This document shows, in pieces, positions 54,960-64,000 of a DNA stretch of 64,000 nt. The notes below the pieces were generated by a model, which worked only from the letters and a program-made list of their open reading frames with translations, did no database searches and was not told the origin of the DNA. The stretch is from the NCBI RefSeq assembly GCF_900099815.1, contig NZ_FNCW01000003.1, forward strand, positions 62,001 through 126,000. Direction: 5' to 3'. A program made the translations under genes and the position numbers. How positions within the stretch are numbered: position 1 is the first letter of the stretch; each line of letters opens with the position of its first letter. The DNA is from Psychroflexus sediminis. Its GTDB lineage: Bacteria > Bacteroidota > Bacteroidia > Flavobacteriales > Flavobacteriaceae.

Positions 54960-55992
54960 AAAAATACTGATAGCAGCTTCTATTGTGGGGCTTGTTGTGC
55001 TTGGTGGAATAAGTATTTATATCTATACTATAATTTTTTCGCCTAATACCGCATTCGAAACCGATACACAGTCGGTTTATATATCTTCGGATAATTCTAT
55101 ACAAGAGGTTGTAAACCAACTGAATCCTTTATTGAAAGACACCGATAACTTTATCACAGTCGCCAAGAAAAAAGGATACGCCGGCAATGTGAAAGCCGGG
55201 CATTTTCTTTTGAAAAAAGGAATGAACAACAATGAAATCATAAACACACTCAGGTCTAGAAATGTTCCAGTTCAAGTGAGTTTCAACAATCAGCACCGAC
55301 TGGAAAATTTGGCCGGGAGAGTCGCTGAGCAAATAGAAGCCGATAGTCTGGAGGTCTTGTTAGCATTGACTTCAAAAACCTTCCTGGATTCTCTTGAGAT
55401 TAGTGCATTGGAAAGTTTGAAGTATTACATTCCCAATACTTATGAATTCTACTGGAACACTTCAGGTGAAGAGTTTCGTGATAGAATGGTGAATTATTAT
55501 GATGAATTCTGGAATGCCCAAAGACTTAAAAAGGCTGAAGATATCGATTTGTCTCCTCAGGAAGTTATGTCTCTGGCGGCCATCGTTCAAAAGGAAACGG
55601 CTCAGGTGGAAGAACGTCCGAGGGTTGCCGGGGTTTACTTAAACAGATTGCGAAGAGGAATGAAACTCCAGGCAGATCCAACAGTGATTTTTGCCCTTCA
55701 ATATGAAAATCAGGATTTCGAAACCCCCATCAAACGGGTGCTTTATAAAGATCTGGAAATGGATTCACCTTATAACACTTATAAGTATACCGGCGTGCCT
55801 CCCGGACTTATTGCCATGCCGGATATTTCTTCCATAGATGCAGTGCTCAACGCCGAGTCTCACGACTATCTTTATTTTGCTGCCAATCCTGAAAATCCCG
55901 GTTATCATCAATTTGCAAAAACCTTGGCTCAGCACAATCGCAATGCGAGGCTGTATCAAAAGTGGGTTAACAAACAAGAAATATATAGATAA
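54949..55992 (+). CDS. mltG: Endolytic murein transglycosylase MltG
   Basis: Cuts nascent glycan strands and sets their length. The 347-residue protein has an N-terminal membrane helix (about 5-28), a LysM-like subdomain and the YceG catalytic part with Glu216 in IVQKETAQVEERPRVAGV and LQADPTVIFAL. It is the last gene of the dapF unit. Confidence 0.93.
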   Translation: MYIKKILIAASIVGLVVLGGISIYIYTIIFSPNTAFETDTQSVYISSDNSIQEVVNQLNPLLKDTDNFITVAKKKGYAGNVKAGHFLLKKGMNNNEIINTLRSRNVPVQVSFNNQHRLENLAGRVAEQIEADSLEVLLALTSKTFLDSLEISALESLKYYIPNTYEFYWNTSGEEFRDRMVNYYDEFWNAQRLKKAEDIDLSPQEVMSLAAIVQKETAQVEERPRVAGVYLNRLRRGMKLQADPTVIFALQYENQDFETPIKRVLYKDLEMDSPYNTYKYTGVPPGLIAMPDISSIDAVLNAESHDYLYFAANPENPGYHQFAKTLAQHNRNARLYQKWVNKQEIYR

Positions 55993-56016
55993 AAACATTG
56001 AGTTTTTACATCAGCA

Positions 56017-56049
56017 AAAAGCCCTTAGGAATTTATCCTAAGGGCTTTT
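56017..56049. terminator. Bidirectional terminator between mltG and ABC-F gene
   Basis: Perfect 14-bp arms AAAAGCCCTTAGGA / TCCTAAGGGCTTTT with a 5-nt loop. Confidence 0.9.
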
Positions 56050-56070
56050 GATTTATGCGATGCTCGGGAT

Positions 56071-57702
56071 TTAAACCCCCACAGCATACATTTTTTCACG
56101 CTGTTCTTTGATCTTAGGATCAGACATATACTCATCGAAGGTGGAGAATTTATCGATGATGCCGTTTGGCGTAAGTTCTATCACTCTATTACCAACAGTC
56201 TGTGCAAATTGATGATCGTGAGTGGTCAGTAAAATATTTCCTTTGAAATTGTTCAGTGAATTATTGAAGGCCGTAATGGTTTCCAGATCCAAGTGATTGG
56301 TAGGTTCATCTAAGATTAAGACATTCGCTCTGGTCATCATCATTCGACTTACCATGCACCTTACTTTTTCACCACCAGACAGGACATCGCAGGTTTTTAG
56401 AGCTTCATCTCCACTGAAAAGCATTTTTCCTAAAAATCCCCGGATGTGGACTTCTTCTCTTTCTTCTTCGGTTTTGGCCCACTGTCTCAACCAGTCCACC
56501 AGTGAGAGTTTACTTTCAAAATATTCGCTGTTGTCGTTTGGCAGATAAGATTGATTGGTAGTCACCCCCCATTTGTAAGAACCCGTGTCAGGTTCGGTTT
56601 TACCATTGATGATTTCGTAAAATGCAGTAGTCGCTCTAGAGTCTTTTGAGTAAATCACTACTTTGTCTCCTTTGTTGAGGTTGACATGAACCTTGGTGAA
56701 TATCTTCTCGCCATCAATACTAGCCGATAAGTTTTCAGCATGTAAGATTTGATCTCCAGCTTCCCTTTCTTTTTCGAAAATAATAGCGGGATACCTTCTG
56801 TTGGAGGGTTTTATGTTTTGAAAATCCAATTTATCCAGCATTTTCTTTCTGGAGGTCGCCTGTTTGGATTTGGCAACATTGGCGCTGAAGCGTTCTATAA
56901 ACTGTTGAAGCTCTTTTTTCTTTTCCTCAGCTTTTTTATTTTGCTGGGCTCTTTGTTTGGCTGCTAATTGGGAAGATTCATACCAAAAGGTATAATTACC
57001 GCTATAATGAGTTATTTTCCCGAAATCAATATCAGAAATATGCGTACATACCGCATCTAAAAAGTGACGGTCGTGAGAAACCACGATGACTGTATTGTCA
57101 AAATTGGCTAAAAAGTTTTCTAACCAGGTTATGGTTTCGTAATCCAAATCGTTGGTAGGCTCATCCATGATCAGCACATCGGGATTTCCAAAAATCGCTT
57201 TGGCCAAAAGTACTCTTACCCGTTGTTGGCCATCGAGGTCTTTGACCAGGGTGTAATGAAGGTCGGAACCTATACCCAGGTTGGAAAGTAAGGCCGCAGC
57301 ATTGCTTTCTGCATTCCATCCGTCCATTTCTTCAAATTCAACTTGTAATACTCCCACGCGTTCGCCGTCTGCATCATTGAAGTCCTCCTTGGCATAGATA
57401 TCATCCATCTCTTTTTTAATTTTAAAAAGAGGCTCATTACCCATCATCACTGTTTCCAGGACATTAAAATCATCATACATAGAGTGATCCTGTTCCAGTA
57501 CAGACATACGTTTGCCCGGTTCCAGGTGAACATGCCCGGAAGTAGGATCCATTTTTCCTGAAATAATATTTAAGAACGTAGACTTACCAGCGCCGTTAGC
57601 ACCAATAATACCATAACAATTGCCAGAAGTGAAACTGGTATTGACTTCGTCAAAAAGGATGCGCTTACCAAATTGAACAGAAAGATTTGAAACTGAAAGC
57701 AT
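56071..57702 (-). CDS. ABC-F family ATPase with degenerate second Walker A
   Basis: A 543-residue soluble protein with two ATPase domains joined by a basic linker, as in translation factors of the ABC-F family. In domain 1 the Walker A GANGAGKST (34-42) is intact but the signature reads LDGQQ. In domain 2 the Walker A is replaced by SKDSRATTAF (352-361), without the GK[ST], while signature LSGGE and DEPTNHLD are intact. It is of the YbiT-like group in length and motifs. Confidence 0.9.
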   Translation of the reverse strand: MLSVSNLSVQFGKRILFDEVNTSFTSGNCYGIIGANGAGKSTFLNIISGKMDPTSGHVHLEPGKRMSVLEQDHSMYDDFNVLETVMMGNEPLFKIKKEMDDIYAKEDFNDADGERVGVLQVEFEEMDGWNAESNAAALLSNLGIGSDLHYTLVKDLDGQQRVRVLLAKAIFGNPDVLIMDEPTNDLDYETITWLENFLANFDNTVIVVSHDRHFLDAVCTHISDIDFGKITHYSGNYTFWYESSQLAAKQRAQQNKKAEEKKKELQQFIERFSANVAKSKQATSRKKMLDKLDFQNIKPSNRRYPAIIFEKEREAGDQILHAENLSASIDGEKIFTKVHVNLNKGDKVVIYSKDSRATTAFYEIINGKTEPDTGSYKWGVTTNQSYLPNDNSEYFESKLSLVDWLRQWAKTEEEREEVHIRGFLGKMLFSGDEALKTCDVLSGGEKVRCMVSRMMMTRANVLILDEPTNHLDLETITAFNNSLNNFKGNILLTTHDHQFAQTVGNRVIELTPNGIIDKFSTFDEYMSDPKIKEQREKMYAVGV

Positions 57703-57810
57703 AATAAAGCTGAATTTTTTGCAAAAGTACTCATTTTATTATAATGCCTAAAGAATTATTGGCCTGCTTTTTTTAACGGTGGCTTAACATGTTTACAGTT
57801 TATGTAAAAC

Positions 57811-57818
57811 TAGTTTTG
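57811..57818 (+). promoter_or_regulatory. -7 box for the thioredoxin-like lipoprotein gene
   Basis: TAGTTTTG fits TAnnTTTG. It lies only 2 bp before a possible ATG at 57821, which it excludes, and 17 bp before the ATG at 57836. Confidence 0.5.
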
Positions 57819-57835
57819 TAATGTTAATGGATTAT

Positions 57836-59242
57836 ATGAAGTATCTTTTTGCTGGTTTTCTAATGGTTTGTTTCAGTTGTTCTTCAGAACAGGAAAACGA
57901 TCTAACTTTTATTGGTGGCCGAGTTGTCAATCCCAATTCTAGCTATGTCACTTTAGAGCATAATGATGAGGTTATTGACACCATTCCTTTAGATTCAAAT
58001 AATAATTTTGGTTACGAGTTTGCGCAGGAGGAAGAGTCGATTTATACCTTTAAACATTATCCGGAGAGTCAAAATATTTATTTAAAACCAGGAGACAGTG
58101 CAGTTTTGAGAGTCAATACTCTGGAATTCGATGAATCCTTAAGTTTTGGCGGGAGTTCTTCAGCAGAGAATAACTTTCTGATCAATATGTTTCTTTTGAA
58201 CGAACATGACAACGAACTGATCCTGTCATATTACAAAATTTCCCCACAGCGTTTTATTGAAAAAACGGACTCTATCATGAGTCTTCGCCTTAAAAATTTT
58301 AAAAGCTTAAAGGCAGAATCAGAATTCACAGCCTACTTTGAAAACATAGCGGAAAGCACGATTGAATATGAGCATTATGACATGAGAGAGCGTTATGCGT
58401 TTTTGATGAAAAAATATATTCCGAGTAAGTTTGACGAGTTCCCAGACTATTATTTTGATTACAGAGAAGCGGTAAATTTTAATCATCCCGATTTGGTATC
58501 AAATTTCAGTTATATGCGGTTCTTAGATAATTACTTAAGAAATAAGTCTATCGAAATTTGCGAAACTGAAAATAGAGATTGCTTCGATTTGAACGATCAT
58601 CAAAATTTGAAACGCCGACTGAATCTTGTTCATGATTTATTTGACAATGAATATTTGAAATCCAATTTCTTTAACCGCTTCATCAGAAGGGAGATTGTTT
58701 TTTCTAAAACTGAAGAGCAATTGAAAGAAACCTTGGCCCTGATTGACAAATTTGATCTTTCTGCCCTGGATAAAGAAGAACTACATCAATTGACGACTAT
58801 TCAAAGTAAATATCTGGTTGGAAAAAACTTAAAAGATTTGAGTCTGAGGACCCCGGCCATGGATACTGTTCAGCTTTATCAAATTTCAAAAGCTAAGCCG
58901 ATTGTGATGTACACCTGGTCAGCCCTGACTTTTGAAAGTAAAAAAAACAATCTCAAAAAGATTAAAGAACTTCGCGAAAAATACCCTGAACTCGATTTTA
59001 TAAGTATCAACTTAGATTTCCAGAATCTCAATTTATGGAGAAATGCGCTCAAGCGATTTAATCACCCTTCACAAACTGAATTTCAGGTCGTTTCTGATGT
59101 GCCTCCCAATACCTATGGATTCTTTAAAAATTATCTCAATCGGGTTTACGTTTTAGATGAAAATTATAGCCTGACTAATAATTCCTTGAGTTTATTTGAT
59201 CCAAAGCTTGAAAGTCATATCCTTGAAGTGTTAAATCGATAA
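57836..59242 (+). CDS. Lipoprotein with thioredoxin-like C-terminal domain
   Basis: A 468-residue exported protein. MKYLFAGFLMVCFSCSS is a lipoprotein signal with acylated Cys at residue 15. The N-terminal part resembles the DUF4369 fold found at the start of many Bacteroidetes TlpA-like proteins. The C-terminal part (from about 335, IVMYTWSALTFES, then LDFISINLDFQN) has the thioredoxin fold, but the CxxC is missing, so it should not be redox-active. The earlier ATG at 57821 is ruled out by the promoter box. Confidence 0.7.
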   Translation: MKYLFAGFLMVCFSCSSEQENDLTFIGGRVVNPNSSYVTLEHNDEVIDTIPLDSNNNFGYEFAQEEESIYTFKHYPESQNIYLKPGDSAVLRVNTLEFDESLSFGGSSSAENNFLINMFLLNEHDNELILSYYKISPQRFIEKTDSIMSLRLKNFKSLKAESEFTAYFENIAESTIEYEHYDMRERYAFLMKKYIPSKFDEFPDYYFDYREAVNFNHPDLVSNFSYMRFLDNYLRNKSIEICETENRDCFDLNDHQNLKRRLNLVHDLFDNEYLKSNFFNRFIRREIVFSKTEEQLKETLALIDKFDLSALDKEELHQLTTIQSKYLVGKNLKDLSLRTPAMDTVQLYQISKAKPIVMYTWSALTFESKKNNLKKIKELREKYPELDFISINLDFQNLNLWRNALKRFNHPSQTEFQVVSDVPPNTYGFFKNYLNRVYVLDENYSLTNNSLSLFDPKLESHILEVLNR

Positions 59243-59336
59243 CCGGATTAAATCGTTGATTATTAGATTTTTATTCCATTTATAAGTCATTCCACTATCA
59301 TTTTGCCAAAGCGGTTTTTAATACATAAAATAAGCC

Positions 59337-59344
59337 TACCTTTG
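59337..59344 (+). promoter_or_regulatory. -7 box for typA
   Basis: TACCTTTG fits TAnnTTTG and lies 23 bp before the ATG. Confidence 0.55.
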
Positions 59345-59367
59345 CACACTTAAAATTACGCCTTTTT

Positions 59368-61164
59368 ATGAATATCAAGAACATTGCGATTATCGCTCAC
59401 GTTGACCACGGCAAGACAACTTTGGTGGACAAAATTATGCATTACTGTAAATTGTTTCGTGACAACGAATCCACAGGAGATCTTATACTAGATAATAACG
59501 ATCTCGAGCGGGAGAGAGGGATAACGATTGTCTCCAAAAACGTTTCTGTAGTTTACAAAGACACAAAAATCAATATTATAGACACTCCTGGTCACGCCGA
59601 TTTTGGCGGGGAAGTAGAGCGAGTGCTTAACATGGCCGATGGTGTTTTACTTTTAGTAGATGCCTTTGAAGGACCTATGCCACAAACGCGTTTTGTGCTT
59701 CAAAAAGCTCTGGACCTGGGGCTTAAGCCTTGTGTGGTCATCAATAAAGTCGATAAGCCAAACTGTACTCCAGATGAGGTTCATGAGAAAGTATTTGACT
59801 TGATGTATGAGCTTGGTGCTGAAGAATGGCAACTGGATTTTCCAGCGGTATATGGTTCGGCATTGAACAACTGGATGAGTGAGAGTCCAGATGAAAAAAC
59901 AGATAATATCGAGCCTTTGCTCGATATGGTTATAGAACATATAGAGTCTCCTGAAGTAAAAGAAGGAAATACGCAAATGCTGATTACGTCTTTAGACTTC
60001 TCTTCTTATACGGGCAGAATCGCTATAGGTCGTTTGCACAGGGGAACTTTAAAAGAAAATATGCCGGTTTCATTGGTGAAACGTGACGGTAGTATTACTA
60101 AAACTCGTATCAAAGAGCTTCACACCTTTGAGGGTGTTGGAAGACGCAGAGTGGAGGAAATTCAGGCTGGTGACATTTGTGCCATTGTTGGCCTTGAAGG
60201 TTTTGAGATTGGTGATACGGTTGCCGATATCGAAAATCCTGAAGGTTTGAAATCTATTGCGATCGACGAACCAACGATGAGTATGCTGTTCACGATCAAT
60301 GATTCTCCTTTCTTCGGAAAAGATGGAAAATTCGTGACTTCCAGACACATCAAGGATCGTTTGACTAAAGAACTGGAAAAGAACTTAGCTCTAAGGGTAG
60401 AAGAAACTGATTCTGCAGATAAATTCAACGTTTTCGGACGAGGCGTTATGCACTTATCGGTTTTGATTGAAACCATGCGTAGAGAAGGTTACGAACTTCA
60501 AATTGGTCAGCCACAGGTTATCATCAAAGAAATTGACGGCGTGAAGTGTGAGCCTATTGAAGAACTGACTATCGATTTACCTGAGAATATTTCAGGGAAA
60601 TCTGTTGAGATGGTGACTTTGCGCAAAGGTGAAATGCTGAGCATGGAAGGAAAAGGAGACCGGATGACTATTCAGTTTTTAATACCTTCTCGTGGAATCA
60701 TTGGTTTAAGAAACCAGTTGATGACCGCTACAGCCGGTGAAGCGATTATGGCTCACCGCTTTAAAGAATTTCAACCGCTTAAAGGGGATATTCCACAGCG
60801 TCAGAATGGATCTTTAGTATCCATGGAAAAAGGAAAAGCCATTCCTTATTCTATCGATAAACTTCAGGACAGAGGTAAGTTTTTTGTAGACCCGGGCGAA
60901 GAGATTTACGAGGGTCAGGTCATTGGTGAAAACTCAAGGTCTGATGATATGACTGTGAATATCACAAAAACTAAAAAACTATCTAACGTGAGATCTTCCG
61001 GTGCAGATGATAAAGCTAAAATTGTTCCGGCGAAGAAATTCTCCCTGGAAGAAGCTTTGGAATACATCCAGAAAGATGAATACGTGGAAGTAACCCCACA
61101 TTTTTTAAGAATACGTAAAATCTATTTGACCGAAACCGATCGTAAACGTTTCAAAATCATCTAG
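59368..61164 (+). CDS. typA: Ribosome-associated GTPase TypA/BipA
   Basis: Translation-factor GTPase related to EF-G, needed for ribosome assembly and growth at low temperature. It has AHVDHGKTT near residue 10, RERGITI and [12 protein letters not shown] in the G domain. Domain II, the EF-G-like part and the BipA C-terminal domain complete 598 residues. It is monocistronic, closed by a strong terminator. Confidence 0.97.
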   Translation: MNIKNIAIIAHVDHGKTTLVDKIMHYCKLFRDNESTGDLILDNNDLERERGITIVSKNVSVVYKDTKINIIDTPGHADFGGEVERVLNMADGVLLLVDAFEGPMPQTRFVLQKALDLGLKPCVVINKVDKPNCTPDEVHEKVFDLMYELGAEEWQLDFPAVYGSALNNWMSESPDEKTDNIEPLLDMVIEHIESPEVKEGNTQMLITSLDFSSYTGRIAIGRLHRGTLKENMPVSLVKRDGSITKTRIKELHTFEGVGRRRVEEIQAGDICAIVGLEGFEIGDTVADIENPEGLKSIAIDEPTMSMLFTINDSPFFGKDGKFVTSRHIKDRLTKELEKNLALRVEETDSADKFNVFGRGVMHLSVLIETMRREGYELQIGQPQVIIKEIDGVKCEPIEELTIDLPENISGKSVEMVTLRKGEMLSMEGKGDRMTIQFLIPSRGIIGLRNQLMTATAGEAIMAHRFKEFQPLKGDIPQRQNGSLVSMEKGKAIPYSIDKLQDRGKFFVDPGEEIYEGQVIGENSRSDDMTVNITKTKKLSNVRSSGADDKAKIVPAKKFSLEEALEYIQKDEYVEVTPHFLRIRKIYLTETDRKRFKII

Positions 61165-61187
61165 CAGATCGTTTTATATAAAGTTGA

Positions 61188-61217
61188 AAAGCCTGTTCAA
61201 ATTTTTGAACAGGCTTT
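61188..61217. terminator. Bidirectional terminator after typA
   Basis: Perfect 14-bp arms (61188-61201, 61204-61217; core AAAGCCTGTTCAA) with a 2-nt loop, then TTTTTTTT. Confidence 0.9.
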
Positions 61218-61251
61218 CTTTTTTTTATTTGTATTATGCGATTTCTAATCT

Positions 61252-61959
61252 TTAATTTTGATCAGAATTTTTAAGATTTAAGTTATGATGAAAACTAAAC
61301 TGTAATTGATTTTTGGAAAAGGTTTCCGTTTCTTGTCTCATCCATCCGAATTGAACTTTAGCGCTGTTACTTATGATGTAGCCCAGCCCAAAGTAAGTTC
61401 GATTCCTATCAAAAAGTTCAACTTCACTTATACCATTGTTTCGTTCTCCATTGATGAATAATTCGTTGTAAAAAGCGGTGTAAAAGGTTTTAGGCACAAG
61501 CTCTTTTGAATTTAATCCTACATTGATAAATAGGTTATACCTTAAGCGTGTTCTAAAATCCTGATTTTCTATCCAGCGTTGTTCGTATCTAAACCTATGA
61601 GTCAAATGAACTCTCTGTAAAATCTTTTGGCCGAAAAGAGCTTCTTGATAAATCCTATTTTCATTGATTGTCGATGAACTTCTCCCAGGACTTCCAGTAG
61701 TAATATTGGCATAGCCAAGTGTAAATAATACAGAAGAATCATCAGTCCTATAAGTAACTCCAGACCTTAATAAGAGCTGTTCCAAATCTCCAATGCTATT
61801 CCAGTTTCTGTATTGAAAATCACCCTGGACACCAAAATTGGATTCTTCAAAATTGACATTATAAAAGTACATATACCAACTTCCAAGTTTGGATTCTTCA
61901 ACTTGAGATAAGGCAGTAAACGATAATAAAAGCCCAAGGCTTAGAAATAAATATTTCAT
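61252..61959 (-). CDS. DUF2490 outer-membrane barrel protein
   Basis: A 235-residue protein with a signal peptide ending TALSQ (about residue 19) and alternating strand patterns to the C-terminal FSFHHNLNL. This is the DUF2490 pattern found in Bacteroidetes porin-like proteins. Pairs like GVQGDFQYRNW and RLRYNLFINVGLN mark strands. No catalytic residues; function unknown. Confidence 0.82.
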   Translation of the reverse strand: MKYLFLSLGLLLSFTALSQVEESKLGSWYMYFYNVNFEESNFGVQGDFQYRNWNSIGDLEQLLLRSGVTYRTDDSSVLFTLGYANITTGSPGRSSSTINENRIYQEALFGQKILQRVHLTHRFRYEQRWIENQDFRTRLRYNLFINVGLNSKELVPKTFYTAFYNELFINGERNNGISEVELFDRNRTYFGLGYIISNSAKVQFGWMRQETETFSKNQLQFSFHHNLNLKNSDQN

Positions 61960-62017
61960 TATTATGAGTTTTGATTTGGAATAAAAATGATCTGTAAATC
62001 TAGAAAAATAAAGGCTT

Positions 62018-62524
62018 TTATATTTCTAAAAGACCATCAAACATCAATTTAATATCTTCCGGTAAAACGATGAGGTCATCGACAAACTCCACATCTGTTT
62101 TATAAAAATTGGCTTCAGAAATGATGGAGGCCTGTTGAGCCTTAAGGCTCATTTGCAGGGATATTAAGGCGTGTTCACCTCGCGGTGCTTTGGGGGTAAA
62201 GGTGATGGGCAAAACCCTTTTTCCAAAGAGTTCTCCGGAATCGGTTATCCATTCCAGCATGTTTTTAAGGACTGCCGGGATGTTGTGATTGTACTCCGGA
62301 GTGGAGATGAGCACCAGATCCGCCTGTGTGATACGATCGCGCAGTAGATTTATGATTTCAGGCATTCCGGCATTAAGCCGTTCCGTCGTAAATAAGGGAA
62401 AACGATAAAGCCCTTCGTAGACTTCAGCCGTATGTTTATCGGAAAGGTGTTCAGCGATAGCCTTAAGGAATTTGACATTACTGCTGTCTCTGGAAGCGGA
62501 ACCGGAAATACATAAAATCTTCAT
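62018..62524 (-). CDS. NADPH-dependent FMN reductase family protein
   Basis: A 168-residue flavodoxin-fold protein with CISGSASRDSSN as the FMN phosphate loop and STPEYNHNIPAVLKNMLEW as the second flavin-binding segment. Relatives reduce FMN, azo dyes or quinones. Its substrate is unknown. It is 43 bp after the LytTR regulator. Confidence 0.87.
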   Translation of the reverse strand: MKILCISGSASRDSSNVKFLKAIAEHLSDKHTAEVYEGLYRFPLFTTERLNAGMPEIINLLRDRITQADLVLISTPEYNHNIPAVLKNMLEWITDSGELFGKRVLPITFTPKAPRGEHALISLQMSLKAQQASIISEANFYKTDVEFVDDLIVLPEDIKLMFDGLLEI

Positions 62525-62566
62525 TTTTTATGTTGAATATAAGCAATTTCAAAAGCATGGAGAACA

Positions 62567-63316
62567 TTAACCTATCCAGATTTTAAAGTCTTTCACCCGT
62601 TCCCGACTTACAATAACAGGCTGGTCAAGAGCTTTCAAATTGATTTTGATTCTACTGGTGGAATAGCTCAGCATATCCTGAATTGCCAAATAATGAATGA
62701 TATGGCTTCGATTTATTCTGAAAAAATCTTTGGGGGACAATTTAGGCTCAAGCTGGTTGAGGGATTCATCGATGACGTAATGCTTTCCTTCATAAGTCAC
62801 CAGGGAAGTCGCCTTATCTGAACTTTCAAAACAGGCAATCTCATCGGCGGAATAGGTTTTAAGCTTTTCGCCCACTTTCACAGAAAAACGAGTCTTATAT
62901 TCAGCATCGTTTTGGGACTTCAGCAAAAGACTTTTCAGCAATTTGGCGTCGATGGATTCTGAGGATTTTCTCTTTTCAAACTTCTTAAGAGCTGATTTGA
63001 GTTCCTCCTTATCAATTGGTTTGAGGAGGTAGTCAATGCTATTGAGTTTAAAGGCTTTCAGGGCATATTCATCGTAAGCCGTCGTGAAAATTAAATCGGA
63101 TTCGATATGGACCTGTTCAAAAATTTCAAAAGACAAGCCATCACTCAATTGAATATCTAGAAAAATCAAGTCAACTTTAGGTTCTTTCTGAAACCATTCT
63201 ATCGCCTCTTCTACCGAATGTAATTTTTTGAAAACAATATAATCAAGTGCAGTGAGTATTCTCTCAAGTCTTCTTGCTGCCGGTTTTTCATCTTCTACGA
63301 TAACTATCTTGCTCAT
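62567..63316 (-). CDS. LytTR-family response regulator
   Basis: A 249-residue regulator. The receiver domain (1-118) has the phosphorylated Asp54 in LIFLDIQLSDG and the Lys of LLKPIDKEEL. The C-terminal LytTR DNA-binding domain (about 145-245) has the usual FFRINRSHIIHY. Its start overlaps the kinase stop by 4 nt, so the two form a pair. Confidence 0.93.
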   Translation of the reverse strand: MSKIVIVEDEKPAARRLERILTALDYIVFKKLHSVEEAIEWFQKEPKVDLIFLDIQLSDGLSFEIFEQVHIESDLIFTTAYDEYALKAFKLNSIDYLLKPIDKEELKSALKKFEKRKSSESIDAKLLKSLLLKSQNDAEYKTRFSVKVGEKLKTYSADEIACFESSDKATSLVTYEGKHYVIDESLNQLEPKLSPKDFFRINRSHIIHYLAIQDMLSYSTSRIKINLKALDQPVIVSRERVKDFKIWIG

Positions 63317-64000
63317 AAGTTTTGAGTTTGAATGAGAGGTAATTTTACTCTAAAGGTATCAGAATCTTTTTCAATTTCGATTGGACTTTCAGTATACCTT
63401 TCAAATCGCTTCCTGATGTTCATCAAACCTATTCCGTTTCTTTTGGAGTCATTAGCCTTTGGGTTCGCATTGTTTTGAATAACGAAATGTTCTTTAGTTT
63501 GATAAATCTGGATGATTAATGGAGACTTTTCTGTCACTTTGTTGTGTTTTACGGCATTTTCAATTAAAAGCTGAAGAGAAAGCGGAACTGTATCATAAGA
63601 TTCGTCTGGGACTTCAATGCTGTATTCCAAACTGTCTTCAAACCGGGTAGAGAGCAGATTCAAATAGACTCTGGCAAAATCCAGTTCAGAAGAAATACTT
63701 ACCAGATCTTCCTGTCGCTGGTCCAACACGTAGCGATACACTTTAGACAGGCTTGTGGTAAATTCAGTAGCCCGTTTAGGGTCTTCTTCAATTAAGGAGG
63801 CTAAGACACTCAGGCTGTTGAACAAAAAGTGCGGATCGAGCTGATCCTGAAGCGCTTTATGCTTGGCTTTGGTATGTTCAATAATTTCTTTCTGAACTTT
63901 CAGTTCGGACTCAACTCCAAATTTGTAAAAGTAGTAGGTATGAAAAGCCAGGCTAACAATAAGCGAAATTATTGCTACAAAAATATAGTTGAATAGGCTT
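63313..64000 (-). CDS. LytS-type histidine kinase, 5' end beyond the window
   Basis: The 3' end of a kinase gene; the frame continues past the right edge. Translating to the edge shows a membrane helix (SLFNYIFVAIISLIVSLAFH), then a coiled coil and the LDPHFLFNSLSVLASL signature with the phosphorylated His. The ATPase part has IENAVKHNK and GIGLMNIRKRFE. The frame's first full codon lies at 63997-63999; an apparent TTG start at 63825 is inside the His motif and false. Partner of the overlapping LytTR regulator. Confidence 0.9.
   Translation of the reverse strand, partial: SLFNYIFVAIISLIVSLAFHTYYFYKFGVESELKVQKEIIEHTKAKHKALQDQLDPHFLFNSLSVLASLIEEDPKRATEFTTSLSKVYRYVLDQRQEDLVSISSELDFARVYLNLLSTRFEDSLEYSIEVPDESYDTVPLSLQLLIENAVKHNKVTEKSPLIIQIYQTKEHFVIQNNANPKANDSKRNGIGLMNIRKRFERYTESPIEIEKDSDTFRVKLPLIQTQNL

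Noticed and set aside
63313-63825. Complete short histidine kinase starting at 63825
   Set aside because: The apparent TTG start is a Leu codon inside the DPHFLFN motif, and the frame runs to the window edge with a membrane helix.

Overview
The window is a 64-kb stretch of AT-rich, gene-dense chromosome from a member of the Bacteroidetes, almost certainly the family Flavobacteriaceae. The evidence is the gliding-motility pair gldF-gldG, a Rho factor with a long disordered insert, -7 boxes of the Bacteroidetes type (TAnnTTTG) in front of several genes, families concentrated in this phylum (DUF4293, DUF4136, DUF2490, DUF2797, a cyclophilin-FKBP fusion, a bacterial GH3 protein), and the general lack of strong Shine-Dalgarno sequences. 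I see no rRNA, tRNA, CRISPR array, prophage, integrase or intact insertion sequence. I found no convincing novel multi-gene system: the content is core metabolism and information processing, with some unusual proteins and small DNA structures.

Layout. 1-8 kb: rho, a DUF4293 membrane protein, a 667-bp gene-free stretch holding a cluster of short palindromes, a phosphodiesterase, truA and an ABC exporter, then folP-cdaA (folate and c-di-AMP synthesis) on the other strand. 8-19 kb: an operon of SAM hydroxide adenosyltransferase, a monooxygenase-fold protein, gldF and gldG; divergent phoH-purC; an operon of a small Cys-rich membrane protein, a GT2 glycosyltransferase, an ECF sigma factor and a DUF4174 protein; murB and an aminotransferase. 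18-30 kb: a two-domain aspartyl protease with PDZ, valS, the phospholipid operon LUD-cdsA-psd-ACBP, rsfS-ftsH, birA, a PagL-like deacylase and rpsU. 30-39 kb: DUF2797, GH3, a small membrane protein, an Smr protein, the dual immunophilin, sdaA, dnaK and a divergent Nramp-like transporter.

39-46 kb is one run of co-directional genes: pyrR-pyrB, a 110-residue protein, RNase Z, pdxH, a SixA-type phosphatase, ppk1 and ppx (pyrimidine synthesis leading into polyphosphate metabolism). 46-54 kb: a DUF4136 lipoprotein, purK-purE, an orphan histidine kinase, hpt-adk-obg and a DegP/HtrA protease. 53-64 kb: dapF-GNAT-mltG (peptidoglycan), an ABC-F ATPase, a lipoprotein with a thioredoxin-like end, typA/bipA, a DUF2490 outer-membrane protein, an NADPH-dependent FMN reductase, and a LytTR two-component pair whose kinase is cut by the right edge.

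Genes are packed tightly. Five adjacent gene pairs share exactly the same 11-nt start/stop overlap and three convergent pairs end in the same 4-nt stop overlap. Rho-independent terminators, mostly bidirectional, separate many convergent units. Several apparent upstream starts (phoH, the LUD gene, the 57.8-kb lipoprotein) coincide with or lie next to -7 promoter boxes, so I moved those starts downstream.
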